From an uncultured Fibrobacterota bacterium (GTDB lineage: Bacteria; Fibrobacterota; Fibrobacteria; Fibrobacterales; Fibrobacteraceae), in assembly GCA_903876665.1 (NCBI GenBank), contig CAIRAY010000191.1, positions 1 through 62,981 on the forward strand: a stretch of DNA of 62,981 nt. The letters run 5' to 3'. Below the pieces are notes generated by a model. That model was not told the DNA's origin, searched no databases, and worked only from the letters and a program-made list of their open reading frames with translations. This document shows, piece by piece, positions 34,505 through 43,544 of this stretch (positions within the stretch are counted from its first letter, which is position 1; the number at the start of each line of letters is the position of its first letter). The translations under genes and the position numbers were made by a program.

Positions 34505-36064
34505 ATGGCTCCCATCCGCAAATACCCCATTGGCATCCAGACCTTCTCGGAACTCGTGACCGAGGGCTATTACTATGTGGACAAAACGTCCTGGGTGCAC
34601 AAAATGGCCACCGAGGGCAAGTTTTACTTTTTGTCGCGCCCTCGTCGCTTTGGAAAAAGTCTCTTCCTCGATACCCTGCGGCAGGCGTTCCTAGGCAAAC
34701 AGGAGTATTTCAAAGGTCTTTTTCTCGAGAACAACTGGGATTGGAATGTCAAGTACCCCGTGCTCAAGTTGAGCTGGGGCGCGGGTGTTCTAAAGAGCCC
34801 TGCGGATTTGCAGGAAAAATTTTCATTTCAATTGCAGCAGTGGTCCCGGGAATACGGGCTATCGTGGGCCGGGGTTTCAATTCGTGATCAGTTGTTCGAT
34901 GCCATCCAGTCCCTGCAAGCAAAATTTGGCCAAAAAGTCGTCATCCTCATCGATGAATACGACAAGCCCATTCTCGACAACATCACCAAGCCCGACATCG
35001 CCTTGGCCATGCGCGACGAGCTTAAGAACCTCTATTCCGTAGTCAAGGACGCCGATGAATTCATCAAGCTCGCGTTTATCACGGGCGTGAGCAAGTTCAG
35101 TAAGGTGAGCCTTTTCAGTGGCCTCAACAACCTGAAGGACATTTCCCAAAGCCCAGGCTACGGTGCGATTTGCGGTTACACACAACATGACCTCGAAACG
35201 GTCTTTGCGCCATCCCTTGTGGGAGTGGACTTGGCCGAGGTCAAACATTGGTATAACGGGTACCGCTTTGGCGATGCCGAGGGCGTATACAATCCCTTCG
35301 ATGTGTTGTTATATCTAGATAGTCGCGAGTTCAAAAACTACTGGTTTGAGTCGGCCACTCCTAGCTTCTTGATCGAGATGATGTCCAAGACGCAGTTTCC
35401 CGCGCCAGACCTGGAAAATATTACCGCGGGCTCCGAGATATTGGGGAGCTTTGAAGTCGAAAAACTCTCGCTCACCACCCTGTTGTTCCAAGCGGGCTAC
35501 TTGACTGTCGACCAGCGTCTGACCATGCCAGGTGGTGATGAAAACTATTCGCTGAAGTTCCCCAATTACGAGGTGAAGAAAAGCCTCACAAGCTACTTGC
35601 TCACCTACCTTGTGGACAGCATGGAAGTCAAGTTCGACCGGCAGATGGCCCTTTGGAAAGCGATCCAGAAAAATGACTTTGAGAGCCTCTCCGAGGTGTT
35701 CCAAAGCTTCTTCGCCAGCATCCCCGAGGAATGGTACCGCAAGAATTACCTCGCCAAGTACGAGGGGTACTACGCGAGCATCTTCTATTGCTACTTCACC
35801 GCCCTGGGCCTGGACGCACGCCCCGAAGAGCGCACCAACCATGGCCGGCTTGACATGTCGGTGCTCATGGCCCATGCTATCTTCGTCTTTGAGTTCAAGG
35901 TCGTCGACCTCATCAAAGACCCGAACCCCGCGCTCGCGCAGATTAAAGCCAAAGACTATCACCAAAAATACCGCGCTAGGGGCCTGCCCATTTACCTGGT
36001 GGGCGTCGAGTTCAACGCCGCCGAGCGCAACATCGTTCGCGTAGAGTGGGAACAGGCGCAGTAA
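34505..36064 (+). CDS. AAA-ATPase/PD-(D/E)XK nuclease-family protein
   Basis: A 519-residue protein of the family common in gut Bacteroidota and Fibrobacterota. The N-terminal two thirds is an AAA-ATPase-like domain: PIGIQTFSELVTEGYYYVDKT, Walker A region RPRRFGKSLFLDTL, Walker B VVILIDEYDKP, and the sensor region FITGVSKFSKVSLFSGLNNL. The C-terminal PD-(D/E)XK domain has GRLDMSVL and FVFEFKV with the Asp, Glu and Lys of the catalytic site. Function is uncertain; nucleolytic defence or mobile-element links have been suggested. It stands alone behind a heptamer-repeat region. Confidence 0.88.
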   Translation: MAPIRKYPIGIQTFSELVTEGYYYVDKTSWVHKMATEGKFYFLSRPRRFGKSLFLDTLRQAFLGKQEYFKGLFLENNWDWNVKYPVLKLSWGAGVLKSPADLQEKFSFQLQQWSREYGLSWAGVSIRDQLFDAIQSLQAKFGQKVVILIDEYDKPILDNITKPDIALAMRDELKNLYSVVKDADEFIKLAFITGVSKFSKVSLFSGLNNLKDISQSPGYGAICGYTQHDLETVFAPSLVGVDLAEVKHWYNGYRFGDAEGVYNPFDVLLYLDSREFKNYWFESATPSFLIEMMSKTQFPAPDLENITAGSEILGSFEVEKLSLTTLLFQAGYLTVDQRLTMPGGDENYSLKFPNYEVKKSLTSYLLTYLVDSMEVKFDRQMALWKAIQKNDFESLSEVFQSFFASIPEEWYRKNYLAKYEGYYASIFYCYFTALGLDARPEERTNHGRLDMSVLMAHAIFVFEFKVVDLIKDPNPALAQIKAKDYHQKYRARGLPIYLVGVEFNAAERNIVRVEWEQAQ

Positions 36065-36123
36065 GGCGCTTTGGTGCTGGCTGGGGCTTTTGGATTAACC
36101 TGCAGGGCTATGAGCTCAATGAT

Positions 36124-36146
36124 GTCATTCCCCGCAGGGGAATCAC
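36124..36146. repeat. Half copy of the dispersed palindrome
   Basis: GTCATTCCCCGCAGGGGAAT followed by CAC has the GTCAT-arm-GC-arm-ATCAC layout of the full copies at 6958, 57268 and 62719 but with different stem bases, again preserving pairing. Confidence 0.4.
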
Positions 36147-36238
36147 CGTTGATTTGTGAGCCCGGCTTTCTACTTCACCTTCACCGGTTGCATGGAAGCC
36201 ATATACAGGTTGATACGCCAGGTTTGGGTCGAATCCAC

Positions 36239-36661
36239 TCAGTCCGTGGTTAAAACTTGGATGCTTTCCAGGAGCTCGGATAAGCCTCGGATGCAGTCAT
36301 CGATGCGAAAGGCCTCGGTATCGGCTTGGAGTTTGACTTGAATGCAGTAACGGGACCAGAAAGCAAAGGCGAGTCCTTGGAGAATCCCGGAATTGGATTG
36401 CACGCTACGCAGGCATTCCGCGTTGCCAGGCAAGCGGTACATGGAAGTCTCTTCGAATTCGGCTCCGGGCATGTTCAGCATGCTTTTTTCGAGCAAGGCC
36501 CACATTTCTGATTGGCGCACTCGCTGGTCCCTGCGGGCGGACGTAACTTCGATGACCGCTCCGGAAGGTGGATGGCTCAAAAGGATGGACTCGGGGGTGT
36601 CCGCGCAAACCCAGCCTGCGGGTTCATCAAAGCAAAACCATCCACAGGGGCTGAACTTCAT
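36239..36661 (-). CDS. Hypothetical protein coupled to ruvX
   Basis: A 140-residue cytoplasmic protein, no family recognised. It opens with strand-rich sequence around Trp residues (SPCGWFCFDEPAGWVCADTP) and ends in helices. Its start shares ATGA with the stop of ruvX, so it is translated from the same message. Confidence 0.65.
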   Translation of the reverse strand: MKFSPCGWFCFDEPAGWVCADTPESILLSHPPSGAVIEVTSARRDQRVRQSEMWALLEKSMLNMPGAEFEETSMYRLPGNAECLRSVQSNSGILQGLAFAFWSRYCIQVKLQADTEAFRIDDCIRGLSELLESIQVLTTD

Positions 36662-37083
36662 GGATTCCCCCGATTGTCAAGCCAGTTTTGCAGGATTACC
36701 GCAGCAGCCGCGCGGTCGACCCGACCCTTGTCGCGCTTTTCCTTTTTCTTGATATGGGCTGTAGCTTGCAGGGCTGCAACGGAGCTGTATGATTCATCCT
36801 GTTTGTGGATGGGTAGTGTCACTTTAGTCTGCAGTTCGTCGATGAACTTTTGCACATCCACATTCTTGCCATCGGTGCGACCGTCCGGGTGCTGGGGCCA
36901 CCCCACGATGATGTCGGTAATCCGGTCCGCCGCAATGATCTGCGTTAGGCGCTCCCATAGGGGCGTGGTCTGCCGGTCAATGGTCTCGCGGGGGAAAGCG
37001 ATGGGCACTTCGGAATCGGCCACTGCGATTCCGACCCTGCGGTCACCATAGTCGATGGCGATATAGCGGGAGCGCGTATTCAT
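36658..37083 (-). CDS. ruvX: Putative pre-16S rRNA nuclease/Holliday junction resolvase RuvX (YqgF)
   Basis: A 141-residue RNase H-fold nuclease that matures the 16S rRNA 5' end in E. coli. The YIAIDYGDRRVGIAV first strand with its catalytic Asp, VGWPQHPDG, QDESYSSVAA and the final VDRAAAAVILQNWLD segment match the family. ATG 37083 is chosen because the conserved first strand begins directly after it and the upstream gene ends 8 nt before. Confidence 0.9.
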   Translation of the reverse strand: MNTRSRYIAIDYGDRRVGIAVADSEVPIAFPRETIDRQTTPLWERLTQIIAADRITDIIVGWPQHPDGRTDGKNVDVQKFIDELQTKVTLPIHKQDESYSSVAALQATAHIKKKEKRDKGRVDRAAAAVILQNWLDNRGNP

Positions 37084-37091
37084 TTTTTCGG

Positions 37092-38381
37092 CTACTGTTG
37101 TGCTTCGATAAATTCTTTCCAGTCGTCGGACTGTTGGATGTAAGTGGCAGGGATAAAATTGCCCGGAAGCTTGATCACCTGGTCCGGCAATACCAGCTCG
37201 AGCTCGTCCATGGCGAAGTAGCGGTGGACATTGCGGGAGCTTGCCCGGGTATCCGTTGCCCAGTTCCGGTATTTGAGGCGGATCCATCCATCCAAGTTTG
37301 CGGTAGTGTGCGCGGAAGGCCAGGAGGTGCGGCGCACCCGCTGGGAGGACTTCAGGGATGCGCTTTTTTTGACGGGCTTCAGAAGCTCGGTCAGATTCAC
37401 AGATTCCTCATAAGAGCAGGGCAACAACCCTTCGAAGCCAAAATCGAAGTCATTGGCTGCATACCACAGACGGATGGGGATTCCGGCTTGTTTGGCGTCC
37501 CATGGTGCCAAGGAAAGGTTCTGCGGACCAATGTATTCCACATATTGGCGGGTTTTCAAGGTGTCCAGGTAGGCGGTGATCCATTCCACCGCGCGAGTGG
37601 TGGCGCCGGTGATCTGGGTGCTCGTGATGCGCGAAAGCATGGCTTCCACTTCTAGGTAATCCTTGGTGCCGTGGGCGGCAAAGGCGAGGGTATCTACGGG
37701 GCTACCATCCTGGAAGGTGGGACGCTCGCGAAGTTTGTACGAAATGACCGTGGGCTCATTGGGGTCCGCTTCGATAATGTCTTCACTGGAGAAAAGCCCC
37801 AGTTTGTCTATCCGCAATTGAACCAAGTTGCCGTCAAGCCACTGGAATTGGGTAGGCGTGGTTCCGGTGGGTTTTCCCATCACGGAGACAACCGCGGCCC
37901 GTGGTTCGGATTCCACCTGAATGGTGACGGGCTGACCCGCGATTGCGAGCATGACGGATGTCCCTTCCGGGGTTTGAGCATAAAGGGTGTCCATGTCGGC
38001 AGGAACCAGTAGGACCGAGCCAATCCAGTAGATTTCTTGAATTTCCGTGCTGGAATCCTTGGGGGAATCTGCAAAGAAGCGGGCATGCAGGAGGAGATTC
38101 CAAGCGTTGAGGGCCTGGGGATGGAAAGCCGATACATTTTGCCAGGCATCTTTTTGCAGGCGGCCCTGGAACAAGCCATAACGGCCATCGGGCTGCTTTT
38201 TGCGAAGGACCGTGAGACCCTCAGGTTGGGTGGTGTCCGTCATAGACGGAATGGGCATTCCGGCTCGCATGGGTGTCAGGATGGGGTTTTTGCTGGTGTA
38301 GCCCTTGCCCTTCAAATCCAGCTCGAGGGCGTAGGTTGAAGCCAGGACTCCCAGAAAAATTATGGCGGAAATGACCTTCAT
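37092..38381 (-). CDS. Hypothetical secreted protein with PEGA-like segment
   Basis: A 429-residue protein with a signal peptide (about residues 1-18, FLGVLASTYA). A PEGA-like beta segment occurs near residues 155-190 (AAVVSVMGKPTGTTPTQFQW), a module found in envelope proteins. No enzyme motif seen. It is transcribed away from phoB, sharing an 81-nt intergenic region, and is followed by ruvX. Confidence 0.65.
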   Translation of the reverse strand: MKVISAIIFLGVLASTYALELDLKGKGYTSKNPILTPMRAGMPIPSMTDTTQPEGLTVLRKKQPDGRYGLFQGRLQKDAWQNVSAFHPQALNAWNLLLHARFFADSPKDSSTEIQEIYWIGSVLLVPADMDTLYAQTPEGTSVMLAIAGQPVTIQVESEPRAAVVSVMGKPTGTTPTQFQWLDGNLVQLRIDKLGLFSSEDIIEADPNEPTVISYKLRERPTFQDGSPVDTLAFAAHGTKDYLEVEAMLSRITSTQITGATTRAVEWITAYLDTLKTRQYVEYIGPQNLSLAPWDAKQAGIPIRLWYAANDFDFGFEGLLPCSYEESVNLTELLKPVKKSASLKSSQRVRRTSWPSAHTTANLDGWIRLKYRNWATDTRASSRNVHRYFAMDELELVLPDQVIKLPGNFIPATYIQQSDDWKEFIEAQQ

Positions 38382-38462
38382 CAGAAAACTCCTTGATTGG
38401 ATTCAAAAGCCCACGTTAGGAAAGATAAATTAACATTGTTGGAAAATTGTACTGGAGTCTCC

Positions 38463-39131
38463 ATGACCATGGCCAATATCATCATTGTTGAAGATGAGGC
38501 GGATATCCGCGAACTTTTGGAACTTTCCCTGGGGAAAGCCGGGTACGCCGTGCGGGCTTGCGCTTCGGGGGAGGAGGGCATTGCCCAGGCGCGGTTGTCC
38601 CTGCCCGACCTGATGCTCCTGGACCTGATGCTTCCCGGGGTGAATGGGCTGGAGGTCTGTCGCCAGATCAGGGCCATGCCCGGAGCGGAATTTCCGGTGA
38701 TCATGGTTACAGCCCGCGGTAGCGAAAGCGATATTGTCGCCGGTCTCGAAATGGGGGCGGACGACTACATTGTAAAGCCCTTTAGCCTGCCTGTTCTACT
38801 GGCGCGGGTCAAAAAGGCCCTCTCCCGGCAGGGTCGTGGCATTGAGGTTCCTACCCAGGGGATTGTTATTGATGACCGTCGTCATGAAGTCATGCTGGAT
38901 GGGGAAAAACTGGAATTGACCAGCTCGGAATTTTCGACTTTGAAGTTCTTGGCAAGCCATCCGGGCTGGGTCTACACCCGCTCGCAAATTGTAAAAGCCG
39001 TGCATGGCGAAAATTACCCGGTGACAGACCGTAGTGTCGATGTGATGATTCTCAGTCTGAGGCGCAAGTTGGGTTCCAAAGGCAAGTCCATCGAAACCGT
39101 GCGCGGTGTCGGTTATCGTTTTGAGGAGTAA
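38463..39131 (+). CDS. phoB: PhoB-type response regulator
   Basis: An OmpR/PhoB-family regulator. The receiver has the acidic pair in VEDEAD, phospho-Asp in LMLLDLMLPG, VTARG and the lysine in DDYIVKPFS; the C-terminal winged helix includes LTSSEFSTLKFLASHPGWVYTR, and the VDVMILSLRRKLG and ETVRGVGYRF segments. It lies directly before phoR and the pst genes, so phosphate control is the natural assignment. ATG 38463 or 38469 are both possible; frames starting at 38397 would add 22 unconserved residues. Confidence 0.9.
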   Translation: MTMANIIIVEDEADIRELLELSLGKAGYAVRACASGEEGIAQARLSLPDLMLLDLMLPGVNGLEVCRQIRAMPGAEFPVIMVTARGSESDIVAGLEMGADDYIVKPFSLPVLLARVKKALSRQGRGIEVPTQGIVIDDRRHEVMLDGEKLELTSSEFSTLKFLASHPGWVYTRSQIVKAVHGENYPVTDRSVDVMILSLRRKLGSKGKSIETVRGVGYRFEE

Positions 39132-39139
39132 TATTATCC

Positions 39140-40921
39140 ATGATTAGACCCCGGCGGAAGCTCTTTACAGTTCTTTTTCTTTCCAACTTTGTATTGGCGG
39201 GGTTCCTGGTGCTGGGGCTCGGGTGGTTTACTACCGATGCACTAAAAGGTATTTACCGTTCGGTCTGGGTACACCACCTCGAAGAATCATTGGACTTCGC
39301 GGAAGGCCGCTTGCGGCAGGTTCCCACCGACAGCATGGTGGGAGAATTCCGGCAATTCCGCAACTCCATGCGCATGCGGGTGACCTTGATGGATTCCGCA
39401 GGCAATGTCCGTTTTGACACGGATACCACCGCCGGAACCATGCAAAACCACCGCTCCCGACCTGAATTCATTGAGGCCATGCAAAAGGGCGAGGGGCAAG
39501 CCACCCGCCTTAGCGCAACTGTTTCCATTCCCATGCTTTATGTGGCACGCCGAATGGAAATTGGCAAAGAGATTCTCATTCTCCGCATGTCGACTCCGCT
39601 TACGGGCATTGACCAGGAGCTAAGTGGCGCTTACAAACATTGGGGAATGGCTGTTGCTCTGGCAATCCTGTTGGGCGGGGTCCTTGCCTACTTGGTCAGC
39701 AGGCGAATGGTCCGGCCGATTCAGGCCCTGAGAAAGGCTGCCGAGCGTTTTGCCGAAGGGAACTTGGATGGGAAAATGCCCAATTCGACGGTAGATGAAG
39801 TGGGCTTGCTGGCGGATTCCCTGAACCAGATGGCGGAACAATTGAATTCGCGCATTCGTTCCATCGCTCTGCAGCGCAATGAGACCGAGGCCGTTTTATC
39901 CTCCCTCACCGAGGGTGTCGTGGCTTTGGATCATAGCTCGACCATTCTGCGGGTGAACCAGGCATTTATTGGGTTATTCCATTTGCATGGACGTCCTGTT
40001 TTGGGCAAAAAATTGCTAGAAGTGGTGCGCAATTCGGAATTGGATTCCATACAAACGAACTTCCGTAAGGAAGGGCATTCCTTTCAGCGTGATATCATCA
40101 TTGTAGAAGATGCTGGAGAACGGACTCTGCAGGTCAGGGGATCCGCCCTAAAGGACATTCAGGGGCAGGAAATTGGAACCGTCCTGGTTTTGAACGATGT
40201 TTCCCGGGTCCGCAAACTGGAAGAAATGAGGAGCGATTTTGTCTCCAATGTCTCCCACGAGCTCAAAACCCCCATTACCTCGATCAAGGGTTATGTGGAA
40301 ACCTTGCAGGGCATGGCGCTCCTGGAATCCGACCGGGATGCTTCGCGCTACCTGGAGACCGTTTCCCGGCAGGCGGACCGCTTGAATGCCATTGTGGATG
40401 ATCTGCTGATTCTGTCGCGTATCGAGCAGGACGGCACCACACTTGAGGCAGAGTTCCAGGAAATCAATGTGGCCGATTTGGTGGATAGCGTGGTGCAGGG
40501 GGCGATCCCCATTGCAGAAAAGAATCACATACAAATTACGGTCAGTTGTCCCCAGGATTTACCGGTCAACGGCAATCCAGGGTTATTGGAGCAGGCCTTG
40601 CAGAATCTGGTTGCCAACGCATGCAAATACAGTGATCCGGGAAAGACGGTTTTGGTCGAGGTGCAGGTCAACCAAGTGATTCACATCACGGTCCGCGACC
40701 AAGGGTTTGGCATCGAAAAGAAGCATTTGCCTCGCATCTTCGAACGCTTTTACCGGGTGGATAAAGCCCGTAGCAGCAGTCAAGGTGGCACCGGTCTGGG
40801 CCTTGCCATCGCCAAACACATTGCCCTGATGCACCATGGTCGAATCGATGTCCAAAGCGATATCGGAGCCGGCAGTACCTTCACCATGATCCTGCCCCGT
40901 GCGAATTTTAGCAATTCCTAA
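39140..40921 (+). CDS. phoR: PhoR-type sensor histidine kinase
   Basis: A 593-residue membrane kinase. Two membrane helices (FLSNFVLAGFLVLGLGWF and WGMAVALAILLGGVLAYLV) enclose a periplasmic sensor of about 130 residues; then HAMP (MVRPIQALRKAAERFAEG), a PAS domain, the HisKA box VSNVSHELKTPITS with the phospho-His, and the ATPase with NLVANACKYSD, VRDQGFGIEKKH and GGTGLGLAIAKHI. It starts 8 nt after phoB. The 3' end of the gene overlaps the Pho-box-like array that precedes pstB. Confidence 0.9.
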   Translation: MIRPRRKLFTVLFLSNFVLAGFLVLGLGWFTTDALKGIYRSVWVHHLEESLDFAEGRLRQVPTDSMVGEFRQFRNSMRMRVTLMDSAGNVRFDTDTTAGTMQNHRSRPEFIEAMQKGEGQATRLSATVSIPMLYVARRMEIGKEILILRMSTPLTGIDQELSGAYKHWGMAVALAILLGGVLAYLVSRRMVRPIQALRKAAERFAEGNLDGKMPNSTVDEVGLLADSLNQMAEQLNSRIRSIALQRNETEAVLSSLTEGVVALDHSSTILRVNQAFIGLFHLHGRPVLGKKLLEVVRNSELDSIQTNFRKEGHSFQRDIIIVEDAGERTLQVRGSALKDIQGQEIGTVLVLNDVSRVRKLEEMRSDFVSNVSHELKTPITSIKGYVETLQGMALLESDRDASRYLETVSRQADRLNAIVDDLLILSRIEQDGTTLEAEFQEINVADLVDSVVQGAIPIAEKNHIQITVSCPQDLPVNGNPGLLEQALQNLVANACKYSDPGKTVLVEVQVNQVIHITVRDQGFGIEKKHLPRIFERFYRVDKARSSSQGGTGLGLAIAKHIALMHHGRIDVQSDIGAGSTFTMILPRANFSNS

Positions 40922-40971
40922 CCAAACCCTAACAATTCCCACATAGCCTGCTAACATGCGGTCGGTATCTT
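40918..40971 (+). promoter_or_regulatory. Pho-box-like 11-bp-phased repeat upstream of pstB
   Basis: CTAACC (40918), CTAACA (40929), CACATA (40940) and CTAACA (40951) start exactly 11 bp apart, the period of PhoB half sites (consensus CTNACA or TTNACA). TATCTT at 40966 is a suitable -10 element. The array overlaps the phoR stop codon and ends 38 nt before pstB, so it should drive pst expression under phosphate limitation. Confidence 0.65.
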
Positions 40972-40993
40972 TGTCTTAGAAAAGGAGAACCGA

Positions 40994-41794
40994 ATGTTGG
41001 CAACCATGGAATACAAAGAAACCGAACAGGCGACCGCAACCTCGGTCAAAGTGCACGTAGAGGGTTTGCGCTTCTTCTATGGCGCAAGCGAAGCCTTGCA
41101 TGGAATCACCCTGGACATTCCCGAAAAACAGGTGACTGCGTTGATTGGCCCCTCGGGCTGTGGCAAATCCACCTTTTTGCGGACGCTCAACCGCATGAAC
41201 GACTTGATTGAGAATACCCGCGTGGAAGGGTTGGTTGAGGTCCTTGGCGACAATATCTATGCGCCGGGCTATGACCTCGCCGAATTGCGGCGCCGGGTGG
41301 GGATGGTTTTCCAGCGCTCCAATCCCTTTCCTAAAACCATTTTTGAAAATATCGCCTACGGCCCCCGGATTCACGGGGTTCGTGACCGCGCCACCCTAGA
41401 AGAAATTGTTGAAAAGAGCCTGCGTAATGCGGCCCTGTGGGACGAAGTCAAGGACCGCATGAACCAGAGTGCCCTAGGGCTTTCCGGTGGACAACAACAG
41501 CGTCTCTGCATCGCCCGTGCGCTGGCGGTGGATCCCGAAGTGATTTTGATGGATGAGCCAGCCTCGGCACTTGATCCTCGCTCGACCGCAGCCGTGGAAG
41601 ACCTGATTCTCGAGTTGCGCAACCAGTACACCATCGTCATTGTGACACACAACATGCAACAGGCGTCGCGCGTCTCTGATTTCACGGCTTTCTTTTATGA
41701 AGGTGATCTGGTGGAACTCGGGAAAACGCCCAATCTTTTTACTTGTCCCCGGGAAAAGCGTACCGAGGACTACATCACCGGCCGGTTCGGCTAA
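40994..41794 (+). CDS. pstB: Phosphate ABC transporter ATP-binding protein PstB
   Basis: The 266-residue ATPase of the Pst transporter: Walker [21 protein letters not shown]-loop [12 protein letters not shown], signature [15 protein letters not shown], Walker [14 protein letters not shown] and the switch histidine in [16 protein letters not shown] precedes ATG 40994. Here pstB comes first, before phoU and pstS, unlike the usual pstSCAB-phoU order. Confidence 0.96.
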   Translation: MLATMEYKETEQATATSVKVHVEGLRFFYGASEALHGITLDIPEKQVTALIGPSGCGKSTFLRTLNRMNDLIENTRVEGLVEVLGDNIYAPGYDLAELRRRVGMVFQRSNPFPKTIFENIAYGPRIHGVRDRATLEEIVEKSLRNAALWDEVKDRMNQSALGLSGGQQQRLCIARALAVDPEVILMDEPASALDPRSTAAVEDLILELRNQYTIVIVTHNMQQASRVSDFTAFFYEGDLVELGKTPNLFTCPREKRTEDYITGRFG

Positions 41795-41807
41795 GCGAGG
41801 GAGCACC

Positions 41808-42470
41808 ATGACCATTCACTTTCACCGAGAAATGGAATCCGTAAAATCACAAATACTTCGCCTAGGAACCATGGTGGAGGAACAGCTCTATCATGCCATC
41901 CGTGCGGTGGAAGAGCTGGATGAGGACTTGGCGAAGACGGTGATCTCCCAGGATGATCGCATCGACCAAAAGGAAGTGGAAATTGAGGAGGAATGCCTGA
42001 AGGTCCTCGCTCTGCACCAGCCTGTGGCCATTGACCTGCGCCTATTGGTTGCGGTCATGAAGATCAATAGCGATCTGGAACGCATTGGAGATACCGCATC
42101 CAACATTGCCGATACGGTGGCCTATTTGAAGGCAAATCAATCGGATTCGCGCAAGAGCTTTGCCTTCCGCACCATGGCAGACAAGGCCCGGGCCCTCTTC
42201 AAGCGCAGCCTGGATAGCCTGATCAATATGGATGAACAACTGGCGACCGAGGTCTGTGCCGGTGACGCCGAAATTGATGAGCTCCATCGCTCCATGTATG
42301 AGATGGTGGAAGAAGGGATCAAGTCCCATCCAGAAAATGTTGGCGTCTACTTACGATATTTGCGCATCTCAAGAAATTTGGAACGCGTGGGCGACCACGC
42401 CACAAATATTGCAGAAGATGTCCTGTATATGGCTCGTGGCCACATCTTCCGTCATGTACACGAGAATTAA
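41808..42470 (+). CDS. phoU: Phosphate signalling protein PhoU
   Basis: A 220-residue helical protein with two PhoU repeats; each carries the metal-binding pattern E/DRIGDxASNIAD (DLERIGDTASNIADTV and NLERVGDHATNIAEDV). It couples PstB activity to PhoR in the family model. ATG 41808 lies 13 nt after pstB. Confidence 0.95.
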   Translation: MTIHFHREMESVKSQILRLGTMVEEQLYHAIRAVEELDEDLAKTVISQDDRIDQKEVEIEEECLKVLALHQPVAIDLRLLVAVMKINSDLERIGDTASNIADTVAYLKANQSDSRKSFAFRTMADKARALFKRSLDSLINMDEQLATEVCAGDAEIDELHRSMYEMVEEGIKSHPENVGVYLRYLRISRNLERVGDHATNIAEDVLYMARGHIFRHVHEN

Positions 42471-42491
42471 ACACAATCCCAAGGAACAACC

Positions 42492-43493
42492 ATGAAAAAA
42501 ACAATCAGTGCCTTACTCATTGGCTTAACCGCCGTAACGGGCGTGATGGCCGAAACAGAAATACTCGGAGCGGGAGCCACGTTCCCTTATCCGCTGTATT
42601 CCAAAATGTTCAATGAATACTATGCCAAGAAGCAGGTGAAGGTAAACTACCAGTCCATCGGTTCGGGTGGTGGAGTCAAGCAGATCATGAGTGAAACGGT
42701 GGACTTCGGTGCTACCGATGGATTCATTGAGGATGCTCCACTTAAAGAAGCCAAGCGTCCCCTGGTCCATATTCCTACATGTCTCGGAGCGGTTTCTGTT
42801 TCGTACAATGTGCAAGGTTTGAGCAACTTGAAACTAACTCCCGCTTTGGTTGCCGATATTTTTCTAGGAAAGATCACCAAATGGAATGACGCCAAGATCG
42901 TTGCGATCAATCCATCCGCCAAGGTCCTGGACAAAAAGATTCTGGTTGTTCATCGTAGCGATGGCTCGGGTACAACCTCCATTTTTACGGACTATCTTGC
43001 TAAAGTCAGTCCAGAATGGAAGACCTCGGTTGGTGCCGGCAAATCAGTCTCCTGGCCCACAGGTCTTGGTGCAAAAGGCAACGAAGGTGTTTCAGGTCTT
43101 GTCAAGCAAATGCCGGGTTCGATCGGATACATTGAAATTGCCTATGCACGTCAAAATAAAATGGCTGTAGCCACTATTCAGAACAAGGCTGGAAACTGGA
43201 TCGTCCCTGATTTGGCAAGTGCAGCCTCAGCGGCTGCAATCAAAATTCCAGATGATACCCGCATCAACCTGACCGACTCTGATGCGAAAAATGCCTACCC
43301 CATCGCAGGCTTTACCTGGATCGTGGTGTACAAGGATCAAAATTATGGTGGCCGTAGCAAGGCTCAAGGCCAAGAAGTGGCCAAGCTCCTCGGTGGATGG
43401 TTCATGAAGGAAGCGCCTATGCCGAACCCCTCGATTACGGCAAGCTGCCCGCAGACGCGCTCACCAAGGCTGAAGCGGTTCTTAAGAGTTTGA
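42492..43493 (+). CDS. pstS: Phosphate-binding protein PstS, frameshifted near the 3' end
   Basis: A periplasmic phosphate-binding protein with signal peptide ending VMA. Ligand-binding segments are present: GAGATFPYPLY, IGSGGGVKQI, DFGATDG and HRSDGSGTTSIF. After GGWFMKEA (about 43412) the frame runs into non-family sequence, while the +2 frame gives AYAEPLDYGKLPADALTKAE, the normal C-terminus, ending at TGA 43520-43522. One base is missing near 43413. As it stands the last about 38 residues are replaced. This may be a sequencing error or a real lesion. Confidence 0.88.
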   Translation: MKKTISALLIGLTAVTGVMAETEILGAGATFPYPLYSKMFNEYYAKKQVKVNYQSIGSGGGVKQIMSETVDFGATDGFIEDAPLKEAKRPLVHIPTCLGAVSVSYNVQGLSNLKLTPALVADIFLGKITKWNDAKIVAINPSAKVLDKKILVVHRSDGSGTTSIFTDYLAKVSPEWKTSVGAGKSVSWPTGLGAKGNEGVSGLVKQMPGSIGYIEIAYARQNKMAVATIQNKAGNWIVPDLASAASAAAIKIPDDTRINLTDSDAKNAYPIAGFTWIVVYKDQNYGGRSKAQGQEVAKLLGGWFMKEAPMPNPSITASCPQTRSPRLKRFLRV

Positions 43494-43544
43494 CTTTCGG
43501 TTCTGAAAAACTTCTCCCCTGATTCTTTCTGCAAGAGGTCATCG

